Shown here one piece after another: positions 34,790 through 43,958 of a DNA stretch of 64,000 bases (within the stretch, counting starts at the first letter, position 1; the number at the start of each line of letters is the position of its first letter). The DNA is from Streptomyces sp. NBC_00448. Lineage in GTDB: Bacteria > Actinomycetota > Actinomycetes > Streptomycetales > Streptomycetaceae. The notes beneath the pieces are model-generated. The model did no database searches and was not told the origin of the DNA. It worked only from the letters and a program-made list of their open reading frames with translations. A program made the translations under genes and the position numbers. The stretch spans positions 6,193,501-6,257,500 of the forward strand of contig NZ_CP107913.1 of assembly GCF_036014115.1 (NCBI RefSeq). The letters are read 5' to 3'.

Positions 34790-35002
34790 GTCCTCTGCTT
34801 ATCACGCGCGGTTGAAGGGTCTACTACCCGATACCGCCCGTCGCGCGGTCGCGTCGCTGATCACGACCCCGTCGCGCCACCGTCCGGCGCCCGTATCCGG
34901 CGCCGTCCGTGACCTGCGGCTGCTCGACCCGGTTCGTCCGTACGGCTGTTCGCGCAGTAGTGTGGCCGCTCGGGCGACGAGCACATGAGGGGCTGGTACG
35001 CG

Positions 35003-35764
35003 ATGAATCTGCGCGACCTGGTGTACGGGTTGTACTCCCGCCGGGTGGAACGCCGGATCGACGTGTCGCAGACCCCCAAGCACATCGGCGTGATCCTGGA
35101 CGGCAACCGGCGCTGGGCCAAGGCGTCCGGCGGCAGCCCCGAGCAGGGCCACCGGGCCGGCGCGGACAAGATCGCCGAGATGCTGGGCTGGTGCGAGGAG
35201 ACCGGGGTCGAGGTGGTCACCCTGTGGCTGCTGTCCACCGACAACCTGGACCGGCCGGCCGACCAGCTGGTGCCGCTGCTGGGCATCATCGAGGACGCCG
35301 TCACCGAACTGGCCGCCGCGGGCCGCTGGCGGGTGCACCACGTGGGCACGATGGACCTGCTGCCCGCGCGCACCCAGAGCGTGCTGAAGGAGGCCGAGCA
35401 GGCCACCGACGGCCAGGAGGGCATCCTGGTCAACGTGGCGGTCGGCTACGGCGGCCGGCAGGAGATCGCCGACGCGGTCCGCTCGCTGCTGCACGAGCAC
35501 GCCGGGCGCGGCACCTCCATCGAGGACCTGGCCGAGATCCTCGACGTCGAGCACATCGCCGAGCACCTCTACACCCGCGGCCAGCCCGACCCCGACCTGG
35601 TGATCCGCACCTCGGGCGAGCAGCGGCTGTCCGGTTTCATGCTGTGGCAGAGCGCGCATTCGGAGTACTACTTCTGCGAGGTCTTCTGGCCCGCCTTCCG
35701 CAAGGTGGACTTCCTGCGGGCGCTGCGTGACTACGCGGCCCGGCATCGCCGCTACGGAGCGTGA
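35003..35764 (+). CDS. uppS: Isoprenyl (cis-prenyl) transferase
   Basis: The 253-residue enzyme carries the UPP synthase signatures: HIGVILDGNRRWAK with the catalytic Asp, LWLLSTDNLDRP, VNVAVGYGGRQEIADAV, PDPDLVIRTSGEQRLSGFM and FYFCEVFWPAFRKVDF-like end (YYFCEVFWPAFRKVDF). It condenses isopentenyl diphosphate with allylic diphosphate in cis configuration for carrier lipid synthesis. ATG 35003 (MNLRDLVYGLYSRR) with GAGGGG upstream is preferred over ATG 34985. In Streptomyces a copy of this form commonly lies next to phoH, as here. Confidence 0.95.
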   Translation: MNLRDLVYGLYSRRVERRIDVSQTPKHIGVILDGNRRWAKASGGSPEQGHRAGADKIAEMLGWCEETGVEVVTLWLLSTDNLDRPADQLVPLLGIIEDAVTELAAAGRWRVHHVGTMDLLPARTQSVLKEAEQATDGQEGILVNVAVGYGGRQEIADAVRSLLHEHAGRGTSIEDLAEILDVEHIAEHLYTRGQPDPDLVIRTSGEQRLSGFMLWQSAHSEYYFCEVFWPAFRKVDFLRALRDYAARHRRYGA

Positions 35765-35935
35765 CCGACTCCACCGGAGGGGTGAGCGTTCCGTGGCGAG
35801 GCGGTGACCGTCGGGTGACTGTCGTATGCATCCGCATGCGAGCGGCTGATCCAGGGCATATCACTGGCAGACCGGCATCCGGACCTTGGCTGCCGGACCG
35901 CAAGACTCACCTCTCCCGAGGGGGTTCGTCCACAC

Positions 35936-37255
35936 GTGGTGACCAGCAAGAATCGCCGTGATCACGACCGGCGCACATATGTACTCGACACCAGCGTGCT
36001 GCTCGCCGACCCCAACGCCTTCACCCGTTTCGACGAGCACGAGGTCGTGCTGCCGGTCGTCGTGGTGACGGAGTTGGAGGCCAAGCGCCACCACCCCGAA
36101 CTCGGCTACTTCGCCCGCCAGGCGTTGCGCACGCTCGACGAGTTCCGGATCAGGTACGGCAGGCTCGACGCGCCGATTCCGATCGGCGACATCGGTGGCA
36201 CGCTCAGGGTCGAGCTCAACCATTCGGACCCCGGGGTGCTGCCCGCGGGTTTCCGGCTGGGTGACAACGACTCGCGCATCCTCGCCGTCGCCCGCAACCT
36301 CCAGGCCGAGGGGTACGACGTCACCGTCGTCTCCAAGGACCTGCCGCTGCGGGTGAAGGCGTCCTCCGTCGGCCTGCTCGCCGAGGAGTACCGCGCGGAG
36401 CTCGCCATCACCTCCGGCTGGACCGGGATGGAGGAGCTGCAGATCGGCGCCGAGGACGTGGACGCCCTCTTCGCTCAGGAGGTCATCGATCTGCCCGACG
36501 TGGCGGATCTGCCGGTGCACACCGGGCTGGTGCTGCAGTCCGAGCGCGGCAAGGCGCTGGGCCGGGTCACCGAGGACGGCCGGGTGCGCCTGGTGCGCGG
36601 CGACCGGGAGGCGTTCGGCATCCACGGCCGCAGCGCCGAGCAGCGGATCGCGCTGGATCTGCTGCTGGACCCGGAGGTCGGCATCGTGTCGATGGGCGGG
36701 CGGGCCGGCACCGGCAAGTCCGCGCTGGCGCTGTGCGCGGGCCTGGAGGCGGTCCTGGAGCGCCGCCAGCACCGCAAGGTGATGGTCTTCCGCCCGCTGT
36801 ACGCGGTCGGCGGGCAGGAGTTGGGCTATCTGCCGGGCAGCGAGGCGGAGAAGATGAGCCCGTGGGCCCAGGCCGTCTTCGACACCCTCGCGGCGGTGAC
36901 GTCGAAGGAGGTCATCGAGGAGGTGGTGGCGCGCGGCATGCTCGAAGTGCTGCCGCTCACCCACATCCGGGGCCGCTCGCTGCACGACGCGTTCGTGATC
37001 GTCGACGAGGCCCAGTCGCTGGAACGGAACGTCCTGCTGACCGTGTTGTCCCGGATCGGGGCCGGCTCGCGGGTGGTGCTCACCCATGACGTGGCCCAGC
37101 GCGACAACCTCCGGGTCGGGCGGTACGACGGAGTCGTGGCGGTGGTGGAGAAACTGAAGGGCCATCCGCTCTTCGCCCACGTGACGCTCAGCCGCTCCGA
37201 GCGGTCGCCGATCGCGGCACTCGTCACCGAGATGCTGGAGGAGACCGGCGGCTGA
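35936..37255 (+). CDS. PhoH2-type PIN domain/PhoH ATPase
   Basis: The 439-residue protein fuses an N-terminal PIN nuclease (RTYVLDTSVLLADPNAF, LPVVVVTELEAKR, NDSRILAVARNL, VVSKDLPLRVKA: the acidic quartet is present) with a C-terminal PhoH RNA helicase-like ATPase (VSMGGRAGTGKSALALCAG Walker A, ALHD/FVIVDEAQSLERNVL Walker B). PhoH2 proteins are sequence-specific RNA helicase/RNases. The start is the GTG at 35936, immediately followed by a second GTG. A GAGGGGG lies 12-13 nt upstream. The 170-bp interval after uppS contains a TATGCATCCGCATGCG imperfect palindrome. Confidence 0.93.
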   Translation: MVTSKNRRDHDRRTYVLDTSVLLADPNAFTRFDEHEVVLPVVVVTELEAKRHHPELGYFARQALRTLDEFRIRYGRLDAPIPIGDIGGTLRVELNHSDPGVLPAGFRLGDNDSRILAVARNLQAEGYDVTVVSKDLPLRVKASSVGLLAEEYRAELAITSGWTGMEELQIGAEDVDALFAQEVIDLPDVADLPVHTGLVLQSERGKALGRVTEDGRVRLVRGDREAFGIHGRSAEQRIALDLLLDPEVGIVSMGGRAGTGKSALALCAGLEAVLERRQHRKVMVFRPLYAVGGQELGYLPGSEAEKMSPWAQAVFDTLAAVTSKEVIEEVVARGMLEVLPLTHIRGRSLHDAFVIVDEAQSLERNVLLTVLSRIGAGSRVVLTHDVAQRDNLRVGRYDGVVAVVEKLKGHPLFAHVTLSRSERSPIAALVTEMLEETGG

Positions 37256-37293
37256 GCAATGGCCGTATCTGTCCGATAATCAGGCGAGTTGAG

Positions 37294-37325
37294 GCTGCTG
37301 CGTCCGGGAAACCGGGCGCAGCAGC
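37294..37325 (+). terminator. Hairpin after the phoH2 gene
   Basis: GCTGCTGCG and CGCAGCAGC frame an inner CCGG-GAAA-CCGG stem. The bipartite hairpin 37294-37325 lies 38 nt after the PhoH2 stop and ends in CTTAG, so it is probably a terminator. Confidence 0.6.
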
Positions 37326-37674
37326 TTAGCGTTCGGGGGGTGTGCGTGCAGGGATTTACCTCCGTCCGCAGCATGTGAACTTTGCCACTCAACCGGAAAT
37401 TGCCGCACGGCGTCGGAGTACGGCAGGGTGTGAGGCTGTCAGGCCCCGCTCATGGCACTCCCGTACCCCTCGGGGCACGGGAACGCGTCACCCACAAGTC
37501 CACATCGACGCCATGAGCCGCCCGAGCATCACGCGGACCCCGCAAGGGACTTCGCACCGGGCCAGTACCCCCGTGACCGCCCGGCCCGTACGGCGGACCG
37601 GCCCAGGGGGACCGCGCCAGGGGCACGATTCCGTCCGTGCGGTCACCAAGCGGGCGATTCCGGAAGGAAACCGT
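37326..37674. other. Long untranslated region upstream of the SLT-domain gene
   Basis: This 349-bp gene-free stretch holds the leader of the transglycosylase-like gene. AT-richer pockets occur near 37365-37400 (TGTGAACTTTGCCACTC). Streptomyces SLT and Rpf genes often use a c-di-AMP (ydaO) riboswitch leader; I looked for the conserved GGGGTGAAT and GTCAGCTAACC-type elements and did not find them, so no riboswitch is assigned. No convincing coding frame was found. Confidence 0.4.
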
Positions 37675-38358
37675 GTGAGCCGGATCTCGGTCCGGGGACT
37701 CGCGGTGGCGTCAGCCACTGCGGTCACCACAGTGGGCGCCGTGGTAGGCGTCGCGTCGGGCGCAGACCAGGGCAGCGGCACAGCCGACCAGCCCGTCGAA
37801 GCCGCGGGCACGACCACCCTCCTCGCAGACATCCCCGCCGGCCAGCAGGTGCAGCAGGCGTCGTTGACGGAGCAGGTACAAGCTCAGTCGGACGCCGCGG
37901 ACGCCTCGGCCCGGCAGTCCGCGGAGCAGGCAGCCCGCGTCCAGGCCGCGAAGGACGCCGCCAGCAAGAAGAAGGCGGACGACGCAGCGGCGGCCAAGGC
38001 GGCCAAGATCAAGGCGGAGTCCGGCAAGGGCGACTCGAGCGCCACCTTCTCGGTACAGGCTTCGTACACCACCGCACAGGTGCAGGCCATGGCGCAGCAG
38101 ATCGTCGGCAGCGGCCAGTACATGTGCTTCTCCAACATCGTGACGCACGAGAGCGGCTGGGACTACACCGCTCAGAACGCGTCCAGTGGTGCCTACGGTC
38201 TGGTCCAGGCCCTGCCCGGCTCCAAGATGGCCTCGGCGGGCGCCGATTGGCGGAGCAACCCGGCCACGCAGATAAAGTGGGGCCTGAACTACATGAACAG
38301 CCGCTACGGCAGTCCTTGTGACGCCTGGCAGTTCTGGCAGGTCAACCACTACTACTAG
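37675..38358 (+). CDS. Secreted lytic-transglycosylase-like (SLT) protein
   Basis: The 227-residue exported protein has a signal peptide (ISVRGLAVASATAVTTVG region), an Ala/Gln/Lys-rich helical region likely to be coiled coil (DAADASARQSAEQAARVQAA), and a C-terminal SLT-like domain: CFSNIVTHESGWDYTAQNAS holds the catalytic Glu, followed by GAYGLVQALPGSKMAS and a final PCDAWQFWQVNHYY. It should cut peptidoglycan glycan strands and be involved in growth or spore germination. GTG 37675 follows GGAAGGA. Monocistronic with a long leader. Confidence 0.9.
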   Translation: MSRISVRGLAVASATAVTTVGAVVGVASGADQGSGTADQPVEAAGTTTLLADIPAGQQVQQASLTEQVQAQSDAADASARQSAEQAARVQAAKDAASKKKADDAAAAKAAKIKAESGKGDSSATFSVQASYTTAQVQAMAQQIVGSGQYMCFSNIVTHESGWDYTAQNASSGAYGLVQALPGSKMASAGADWRSNPATQIKWGLNYMNSRYGSPCDAWQFWQVNHYY

Positions 38359-38493
38359 AATCCGGCGCCGGACCGGCAGCCGCGTCGCGCCACCGATCGG
38401 GCCACTACCGTGGCCGGGTCAACCCTGATCCCGGGTAACGTCGTCTTGCACAGCAGTGCCACAGACGGCCGACGGGTCAGGGGGAGAACAGCG

Positions 38494-40068
38494 ATGCCGG
38501 ACAAACGCCACTGGAGCGCCACGCTCGCGTCCGGTCTGGCGAATCTCGCCGGGCGACTGGACGAACGACACGCCACTGTTTCCGCGCGCGACGCGGAGCA
38601 CCGGGGGGCCGCGACCACCGCGGCCCCCTCTGGCGTGCCCGGCCAGCCGGAGCCGGCCCGGCCCGAGGCCGCCGTCGCGCAGCCGCCGGACCCGGCGGCG
38701 GCCGGCACCGCCGACCCGGCGTCAGTTCCCGCGCAGGCGGCGGCATCCGACCCGCCCGCGCCGCCGCGCACCGCGCCCGTGCCGAACCCGGTCGCGGTCG
38801 TGCCGTGGAGCATGCGGGTCGCCGCCGAGATCGGCTGGCGGCTGCTGGTCCTGGCCGGCACCGTGTGGGTGCTGATGCGGGTGATAGGCGCGGTCCGGCT
38901 GCTGGTGCTGGCGTTCGTCGCCGCGCTGCTGATCACCGCGCTGCTCCAGCCGTTCGTGGCCCGCCTGAAGCGGATGGGGGTGCCGCGCGGGCTCGCCACC
39001 GCGATGGTCTTCATCGGCGGCTTCGTGGTGATGGGCCTGGTCGGCTGGTTCGTGGTGTGGCAGGTGATGGACAACATCGACAGCCTGTCCACCAGCCTCC
39101 AGGACGGTATCGACCAGGGGAAGAAGTGGCTGCTCAACAGCCCCTTCCACGTCACCGACGACCAGATCAACCAGGTCGCCAACAACCTCAGCAACGCGAT
39201 CGGGCACAACACCAAGCAGCTCACCGACGCGGGCCTGCAAGGCGTCACCGTCATCGTGGAGTTCCTGACCGGCGTGCTGCTGGCGATGTTCAGCACCCTG
39301 TTCCTGCTCTACGACGGGCCGAACATCTGGAACTGGGTGCTGCGGCTGTTCCCGCGGGACGCCCGGGCCGGACTGGCCGAAGCCGGCCCGCGCGCCTGGC
39401 GCACCCTGACGCTGTATGTGCGCGGCACCGTGATCGTGGCGATGATCGACGCGATCTGCATCGGCATCGGCATCTTCTTCCTCGGCGTGCCGATGGCGGT
39501 GCCGCTGGCGGTCGTCATCTTCGTGTCGTCGTTCGTGCCGCTGGTCGGCGCGGTCGCCTCGGGCGCGGTGGCGGTGGTCGTCTCGCTGGTCACCCAGGGG
39601 CCGTTCACCGCGCTGCTGGTACTGCTCGTGGTGCTCGCGGTGCAGCAGATCGAAGGGCATGTGCTCCAGCCGTTCATCCTCGGCCGCGCGGTGCGGGTCC
39701 ACCCGCTGGCGGTGGTGCTGTCGGTGGCGGCCGGGTCGATGATCGCCGGGATCGGCGGGGCGATCAGCGCGGTGCCGCTGGTCGCGGTGAGCAACACGGT
39801 CGTCGGCGTGCTCAGGGCGCGGGCGAAGTCGGGTACCGAGGCCGAGACCGAGACCGGGACGTCCCCGGTCGTACCCGCGCCGGACGCCGAGCCCGCGCAG
39901 GAGGTGGCGGACCCGTCCTCGGCCCCGGGCCTCGACGCGGACCCCGCCCCGGAGACGGCTGCGGCTGGGCGCGCGACGGCGGATACCGACACGGACACGG
40001 ACACGGACACGGATACGGCCGAGGACGAGCTCGACGCGCGTGAACTGGCGGACGACGGCGTGAAATAG
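38494..40068 (+). CDS. AI-2E family transporter (TqsA-like permease)
   Basis: The 524-residue membrane protein shows the UPF0118/AI-2E permease pattern: helices at RLLVLAGTVWVLMRVIG, GLATAMVFIGGFVVMGLVG, a large soluble segment with VANNLSNAIGHNTKQL, then VTVIVEFLTGVLLAMFSTLF, and the C-terminal block FLGVPMAVPLAVVIFVSSFVP with PLVGAVASG and EGHVLQPFILGRAVRVHPLAV. The N-terminal 90 residues are an Ala/Pro linker and the C-terminal tail is acidic, ending with a DT repeat. The family exports a range of compounds; AI-2 transport is not implied here. ATG 38494 with GGGGGAGAACAGCG. Confidence 0.9.
   Translation: MPDKRHWSATLASGLANLAGRLDERHATVSARDAEHRGAATTAAPSGVPGQPEPARPEAAVAQPPDPAAAGTADPASVPAQAAASDPPAPPRTAPVPNPVAVVPWSMRVAAEIGWRLLVLAGTVWVLMRVIGAVRLLVLAFVAALLITALLQPFVARLKRMGVPRGLATAMVFIGGFVVMGLVGWFVVWQVMDNIDSLSTSLQDGIDQGKKWLLNSPFHVTDDQINQVANNLSNAIGHNTKQLTDAGLQGVTVIVEFLTGVLLAMFSTLFLLYDGPNIWNWVLRLFPRDARAGLAEAGPRAWRTLTLYVRGTVIVAMIDAICIGIGIFFLGVPMAVPLAVVIFVSSFVPLVGAVASGAVAVVVSLVTQGPFTALLVLLVVLAVQQIEGHVLQPFILGRAVRVHPLAVVLSVAAGSMIAGIGGAISAVPLVAVSNTVVGVLRARAKSGTEAETETGTSPVVPAPDAEPAQEVADPSSAPGLDADPAPETAAAGRATADTDTDTDTDTDTAEDELDARELADDGVK
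39982..40017. repeat. Hexanucleotide microsatellite in the AI-2E transporter tail
   Basis: A run of about six GACACG/GATACG-type 6-bp units encodes an Asp-Thr dipeptide repeat in the C-terminal cytoplasmic tail. It stays in frame when units are lost or gained. Confidence 0.75.
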
Positions 40069-40108
40069 GGGCGCGCGGGAGGGAATTTCGACCCCCCCCA
40101 CGCGCCCC
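40068..40108. terminator. Terminator between AI-2E transporter and ABC permease genes
   Basis: GGGGCGCG (40068-40075) pairs with CGCGCCCC (40101-40108); the interior G-rich and C-rich tracts extend the stem with mismatches. It lies between convergent genes. Confidence 0.55.
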
Positions 40109-40121
40109 GTCGGGACGCGCC

Positions 40122-42611
40122 CTACTCCGTGCGGAGCCCGTCCGCCCGCATCAGCCGCCACAGCGGCGGCATGCTGAGCAGCGTCACCGCGAAGATGACC
40201 CCCGCCCCGACCCCGGTCATCGTGGCGACACTGACCCAGTCGGTGTGGAAGGGCCGCTCCACCATCGCGAGCAGCGCCGCGCCGAACCCGATGCCGGCCG
40301 CGACGGCGAGCACCAGCCCGAGCACCACCGGCACCGCCGCCTGCCACAGCACCGACCACGCCAGCACCGAGCGCCGGGTGCCGAACGCGACCAGCACCGC
40401 GAGCAGTTTCTTGCGCTCGCGCAGTTGCTCCAGCATCGTCACCAGCAACCCCGCGCCTATCAGCCCCATGGTGAAGACCGCCCCGGCGAGCAGACCGCGG
40501 TGGATCTGCGTGAAGCCGGCCTTCGTCCGCGTGTCATACAGGGTGAAGATGGACATGTCGACACCGAGGTGGGCCACGGCGTTGCGCGCCCGTTCGATCG
40601 CGTCGGGCTGGTCCGGGTCGAGCACGACCGCCAGCTGCCCGACCAGGTACTTCAGCGACGAGCTGTCGATCGCCTCCGGGGTGGCGAGCACGCCCCACAC
40701 GTGCGCGCCCGTGGCGTCCGCGCGTGAGCGCACGCTGACCGCGGTGGCCGGGATCTGCCACAGCCGGGGCTTGCCGCTGTAGGCGTTGCCGTCCGGTGTG
40801 TTGAGGTCGAGCTTCCCCCCGGGCTTGGCGTACTTCTGGTAGTCGCTGTCGGTGCCGTCGTCCGGCGGCACCAGGAACACGCTGCCCGGCCGGCAGGTGG
40901 TGATCCGCGCCATCTGCCGGAGCGCGGTGCAGTCGCCGACGTTGATCGCCAGGCCGGGGTACTGCGTCTCGTCGTTCCTGGGGAGTTTGCTCGCGTCCGG
41001 CCCGGTGGCGTCGCCGTGCACGTAGCCGTAGACCTGCCTGACGCCCTGCGCGGCGGCGATGGACTTCGCGTCCGCGTCGAGCTGCGCGCCGCTCGCGACC
41101 ATGCCGTTGACGACGGCCTGGGCGCGGTTGGTGTCGGCGCCGGTGGACCGGACGTAGTCGCCGCTGACGCCGTTGAAGAGCATCTGGAGCGCGATCGCGC
41201 CGGCGACCGCGATGGTCACCCCGCTCACCATCCGGGCGGACGCGCTGCTGCTGAGCTGGAGCCTGCGGGTGGCCAGCTGCCAGGCGATCGGCCCGCCGCG
41301 CAGCCGCCCCACGACGGCCTCCACCAGCCACGGCAGCACCGCGGTCACCCCGAAGAGCAGCAGGACGGCGCCGGTCGCGACCTGGTACTCGTTGATCCCC
41401 GAGCCACCATGGACCTTGCCGAACAGCGGTACCAGCAGGGCCAGTCCGACCGCGGGCAGCAGCAGCCGCCACCACAGCCGGCGGCGCCGGCCGACGGCGT
41501 GCCGTACGACGCCCAGCGGCTCTATCGTGGTGCCGCGCAGGCTGGCCAGGGTCACCGCGATCGACGCGATCGGCACGGCGAGCACGATCAGTACGGTCAG
41601 CGCCGGGTTCGGCGTCAGGTCCGAGGAGAACGCGGAGATCGACATGACGCTGACCTTCGAGGCGAGCTGTCTGCCGATCAGGAACAGCGCCCCGCCGAAG
41701 AGCAGCCCGAACAGCGCCCCGAACACCGCCTCGCCGGCCGCGATCCGGTGGGTCATCCGGATGTCCGCGCCGACCAGCCGCAGCGCGGCCAGCCGCCGGT
41801 CCCGGCGCTCACCGCCGAGGCGTACCGCGGTGCCGATGAACACCGCGACCGGCAGCAGCAGCACCACCAGGACGATGACCAGCAGCAGTTCGAGCGTCGG
41901 GCCGAGCGGCTCCGACTGGCCGGCGGGGCCGAAGCCGGTGATCCGGTCGGCGTTGCCGACCAGGTAGCGGGAGTCGTGGGGGACCAACTGGTTGCTGCCG
42001 GCGTAGTAGTACAACTCCGCCGGGCCGGTGACCCCGGCCTTCCCGATGGTGCCGGTGATCGTGTACGGCAGGCGCTCGCGCAGCAGCGGCGTGGACGCCA
42101 GCAGCTTCTTCAGCGCGGGCGACACCACCATCTGCCCGTTGCCGGGCCAGCGGGTCAGGCCGGGCGGCAGTTGCGCCTCCGCGCCCTCCGGGTGCACCAG
42201 GGCCCCGCCGATGTCGTGGTCGCGGTAGGTCGTCTGGGCGTCCGCCCGCAGCAGGCTGTCGGTGGTGGGATGGGCGATGTAGGTGGCGCTGGCGGGCTGG
42301 CGGGCGTTCTCCTTCTCACTGCGGGTCTGCATCATCGCCGGCACCGCCGCGGTCAGCAGCAGCAGCGCCACCCCGAGCCCCACCCCGACCGCGGTGAGCA
42401 TGGTGCGGGTCCACCCCTCGCGCCCGCCGCTGATCGCGAAGCGCGCGCCGAGCGCGAGGTCGCGCAGCCATGTGCGCAGGTCGGCGGAGTGCTCGGCCGG
42501 CCCGGGCGGGCGCCCATCGTGTCCTGGGTGTCCTGGGCGGCGCGGACCGCCGCCGGTCGCGTCGAAGCCGGCGAACGGCTCGAACCGCGCGCTTCCGTGC
42601 TGGGTACTCAT
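40122..42611 (-). CDS. ABC transporter permease, FtsX/MacB type (829 residues)
   Basis: The large permease has two FtsX modules: an N-terminal helix (AVGVGLGVALLLLTAAVPAM) with an extracellular domain, a three-helix FtsX block around residues 245-400, a helix pair near 405-455, and a second extracellular domain (about residues 490-690) followed by the C-terminal FtsX block (GLLAGAVFTMGLIGAGLLV, VLWQAAVPVVLGLVLAVAA). Such transporters export peptides or confer antibiotic resistance in cooperation with the ATPase encoded upstream. ATG 42611 overlaps the ATPase stop by ATGA. The first 40 residues are Gly/Pro/His-rich and cytoplasmic. Confidence 0.92.
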   Translation of the reverse strand: MSTQHGSARFEPFAGFDATGGGPRRPGHPGHDGRPPGPAEHSADLRTWLRDLALGARFAISGGREGWTRTMLTAVGVGLGVALLLLTAAVPAMMQTRSEKENARQPASATYIAHPTTDSLLRADAQTTYRDHDIGGALVHPEGAEAQLPPGLTRWPGNGQMVVSPALKKLLASTPLLRERLPYTITGTIGKAGVTGPAELYYYAGSNQLVPHDSRYLVGNADRITGFGPAGQSEPLGPTLELLLVIVLVVLLLPVAVFIGTAVRLGGERRDRRLAALRLVGADIRMTHRIAAGEAVFGALFGLLFGGALFLIGRQLASKVSVMSISAFSSDLTPNPALTVLIVLAVPIASIAVTLASLRGTTIEPLGVVRHAVGRRRRLWWRLLLPAVGLALLVPLFGKVHGGSGINEYQVATGAVLLLFGVTAVLPWLVEAVVGRLRGGPIAWQLATRRLQLSSSASARMVSGVTIAVAGAIALQMLFNGVSGDYVRSTGADTNRAQAVVNGMVASGAQLDADAKSIAAAQGVRQVYGYVHGDATGPDASKLPRNDETQYPGLAINVGDCTALRQMARITTCRPGSVFLVPPDDGTDSDYQKYAKPGGKLDLNTPDGNAYSGKPRLWQIPATAVSVRSRADATGAHVWGVLATPEAIDSSSLKYLVGQLAVVLDPDQPDAIERARNAVAHLGVDMSIFTLYDTRTKAGFTQIHRGLLAGAVFTMGLIGAGLLVTMLEQLRERKKLLAVLVAFGTRRSVLAWSVLWQAAVPVVLGLVLAVAAGIGFGAALLAMVERPFHTDWVSVATMTGVGAGVIFAVTLLSMPPLWRLMRADGLRTE

Positions 42612-43339
42612 GACACCCGTTCCATGTCGCGCGACTTCCCGTCCCGCACGACGATCTCCCGGTCGGAGTACGCGGCCACCCGGGGTTCGTGGGTGACCAG
42701 GACGACGGCCGCGCCGGTGTCGTGGGCGGCGTCGGTGAGCAGCCGCATCACGCGCTCGCCGTTGAGCGAGTCCAGTGCGCCGGTCGGCTCGTCGGCGAAG
42801 ACCACCCGGGGGTCGTCGACCAGGGCGCGGGCGACCGCGACCCGCTGGCCCTGCCCGCCGGAGACCTCGCCGGGCCGCTTGCCGGAGACGTCGGAGACCT
42901 CCAGCCGCTCCAGCCACTGAGCCGCCTTCTCCTCCGCGACGCGGCGCTTGACGCCGCCCAGCCGCATCGGCATCGCCACGTTCTCCAGGCAGGTCAACTC
43001 GGGGACGAGCTGGCCGAACTGGAAGACGAAGCCGAAGTCGGTGCGGCGCAGCGCGCTGCGCTCCCCGTCGGACATCGCCGACAGCTCCTGCCCGCGGTAG
43101 CGGACCTCGCCGGAGTCGGGCCGCACGATGCCGGCCAGGCAGTGCAGCAGCGTCGACTTGCCGGACCCGGAGGGGCCCATCACCGCGACGACCTCGCCGG
43201 CGCGGATGGTCAGGTCCGCCCCGTCGAGGGCGGCGGTGGGTCCGTACGCCTTGCGTATCGCGATCGCCCGCAGCAGCGGTTCGGTCGAGGCGTCCTGGTC
43301 ATCGGTGCCCGGACGGTTGTCGGCTTCTCCAGCGCTCAC
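42608..43339 (-). CDS. ABC transporter ATP-binding protein (MacB/LolD type)
   Basis: The 243-residue ATPase has Walker A MGPSGSGKSTLLHCLAG, Q-loop VFQFGQLVPELT, signature EVSGGQGQRVAVARAL, Walker B PRVVFADEPTGALDS and H-loop VLVTHEPRVA. It is the MacB/LolD-like class that works with FtsX permeases. It starts at GTG 43339, overlapping the PadR stop (GTGA), and its stop overlaps the permease start, so all three proteins are probably translated in coupling. Confidence 0.95.
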   Translation of the reverse strand: MSAGEADNRPGTDDQDASTEPLLRAIAIRKAYGPTAALDGADLTIRAGEVVAVMGPSGSGKSTLLHCLAGIVRPDSGEVRYRGQELSAMSDGERSALRRTDFGFVFQFGQLVPELTCLENVAMPMRLGGVKRRVAEEKAAQWLERLEVSDVSGKRPGEVSGGQGQRVAVARALVDDPRVVFADEPTGALDSLNGERVMRLLTDAAHDTGAAVVLVTHEPRVAAYSDREIVVRDGKSRDMERVS

Positions 43340-43860
43340 TTGGCCACCTCCGCGGCGAGTTGGTCCAGTCGGGCCGCGGTCAGTTCCAGCCACCGCAGGT
43401 CGGCTTCCAGGTGGAACAGGGCGTGGTCGCAGATGAGCTGGTCGGCGAGGTCGCCGTCCTTCTTGCGACGGGTCAGCTCGCGCATCAGCCGCAGGTGTTC
43501 GGCGCGCTGGGTGTCCAGCAGGTCCACGGCGGACCTGCCGGTCAGCAGGGCCAGGACGACCTTGGTGTAGAGGGTCGTCTGGAGGTAGGGCTCGGGCTTC
43601 TCCGGCTGGGCGAGCCAGCCGGCCACGTCGGTGATCCCGGCGTCGGTGATGGCGTACCGCTTGCGTTCCGGGCCACCGCCGGGCTCTATGCCGTCCACCT
43701 CGACCAGGCCGTTCTTCAGCAGCCTGGCCATCGTCGAGTAGACCTGGCCGTAGGCGAGCGGCCGATCGTGTCCGAAGCGTTCGTCGAAGGCGCGCTTGAG
43801 GTCGTAACCGTGGCGCGGCCCGGACTCCAGGAGTCCGAGCAGGGTCTGGCCGATTGACAT
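43336..43860 (-). CDS. PadR family transcriptional regulator
   Basis: The 174-residue protein has the PadR winged helix domain (TLLGLLESGPRHGYDLKRAF, LAYGQVYSTMARLLKNGLV, RKRYAITDAGITDVAGWL) and a C-terminal Vir_act_alpha_C-type dimerisation helix (TKVVLALLTG, LRLMRELTRRKKDGDL). It is the first gene of the efflux operon and probably represses it by binding the 43879-43903 palindrome just upstream of its start, released by a drug or other ligand. ATG 43860. Confidence 0.93.
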   Translation of the reverse strand: MSIGQTLLGLLESGPRHGYDLKRAFDERFGHDRPLAYGQVYSTMARLLKNGLVEVDGIEPGGGPERKRYAITDAGITDVAGWLAQPEKPEPYLQTTLYTKVVLALLTGRSAVDLLDTQRAEHLRLMRELTRRKKDGDLADQLICDHALFHLEADLRWLELTAARLDQLAAEVAK

Positions 43861-43878
43861 GCCGAGCAGACTACACCA

Positions 43879-43903
43879 TGGGTATACATCACGTGTATAC
43901 CCA
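43879..43903. promoter_or_regulatory. PadR operator
   Basis: TGGGTATAC (43879-43887) and GTATACCCA (43895-43903) form a perfect 9-bp inverted repeat with a 7-bp spacer, starting 19 bp before the padR ATG and lying in its presumed promoter. The shape is that of a PadR dimer site. Confidence 0.75.
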
Positions 43904-43958
43904 CTGTGCATAACTCGTCGACTCGGCTGTTCCCGCAGGTCGGGGCGGTTCTATGGCC

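Noticed and set aside
37326..37674. c-di-AMP (ydaO) riboswitch upstream of the SLT gene
   Set aside because: I looked for its conserved elements and did not find them; only a long leader remains.
38494..40068. Quorum-sensing AI-2 exporter
   Set aside because: The AI-2E family name is historical; no LuxS or AI-2 gene is present, so only a general permease is called.
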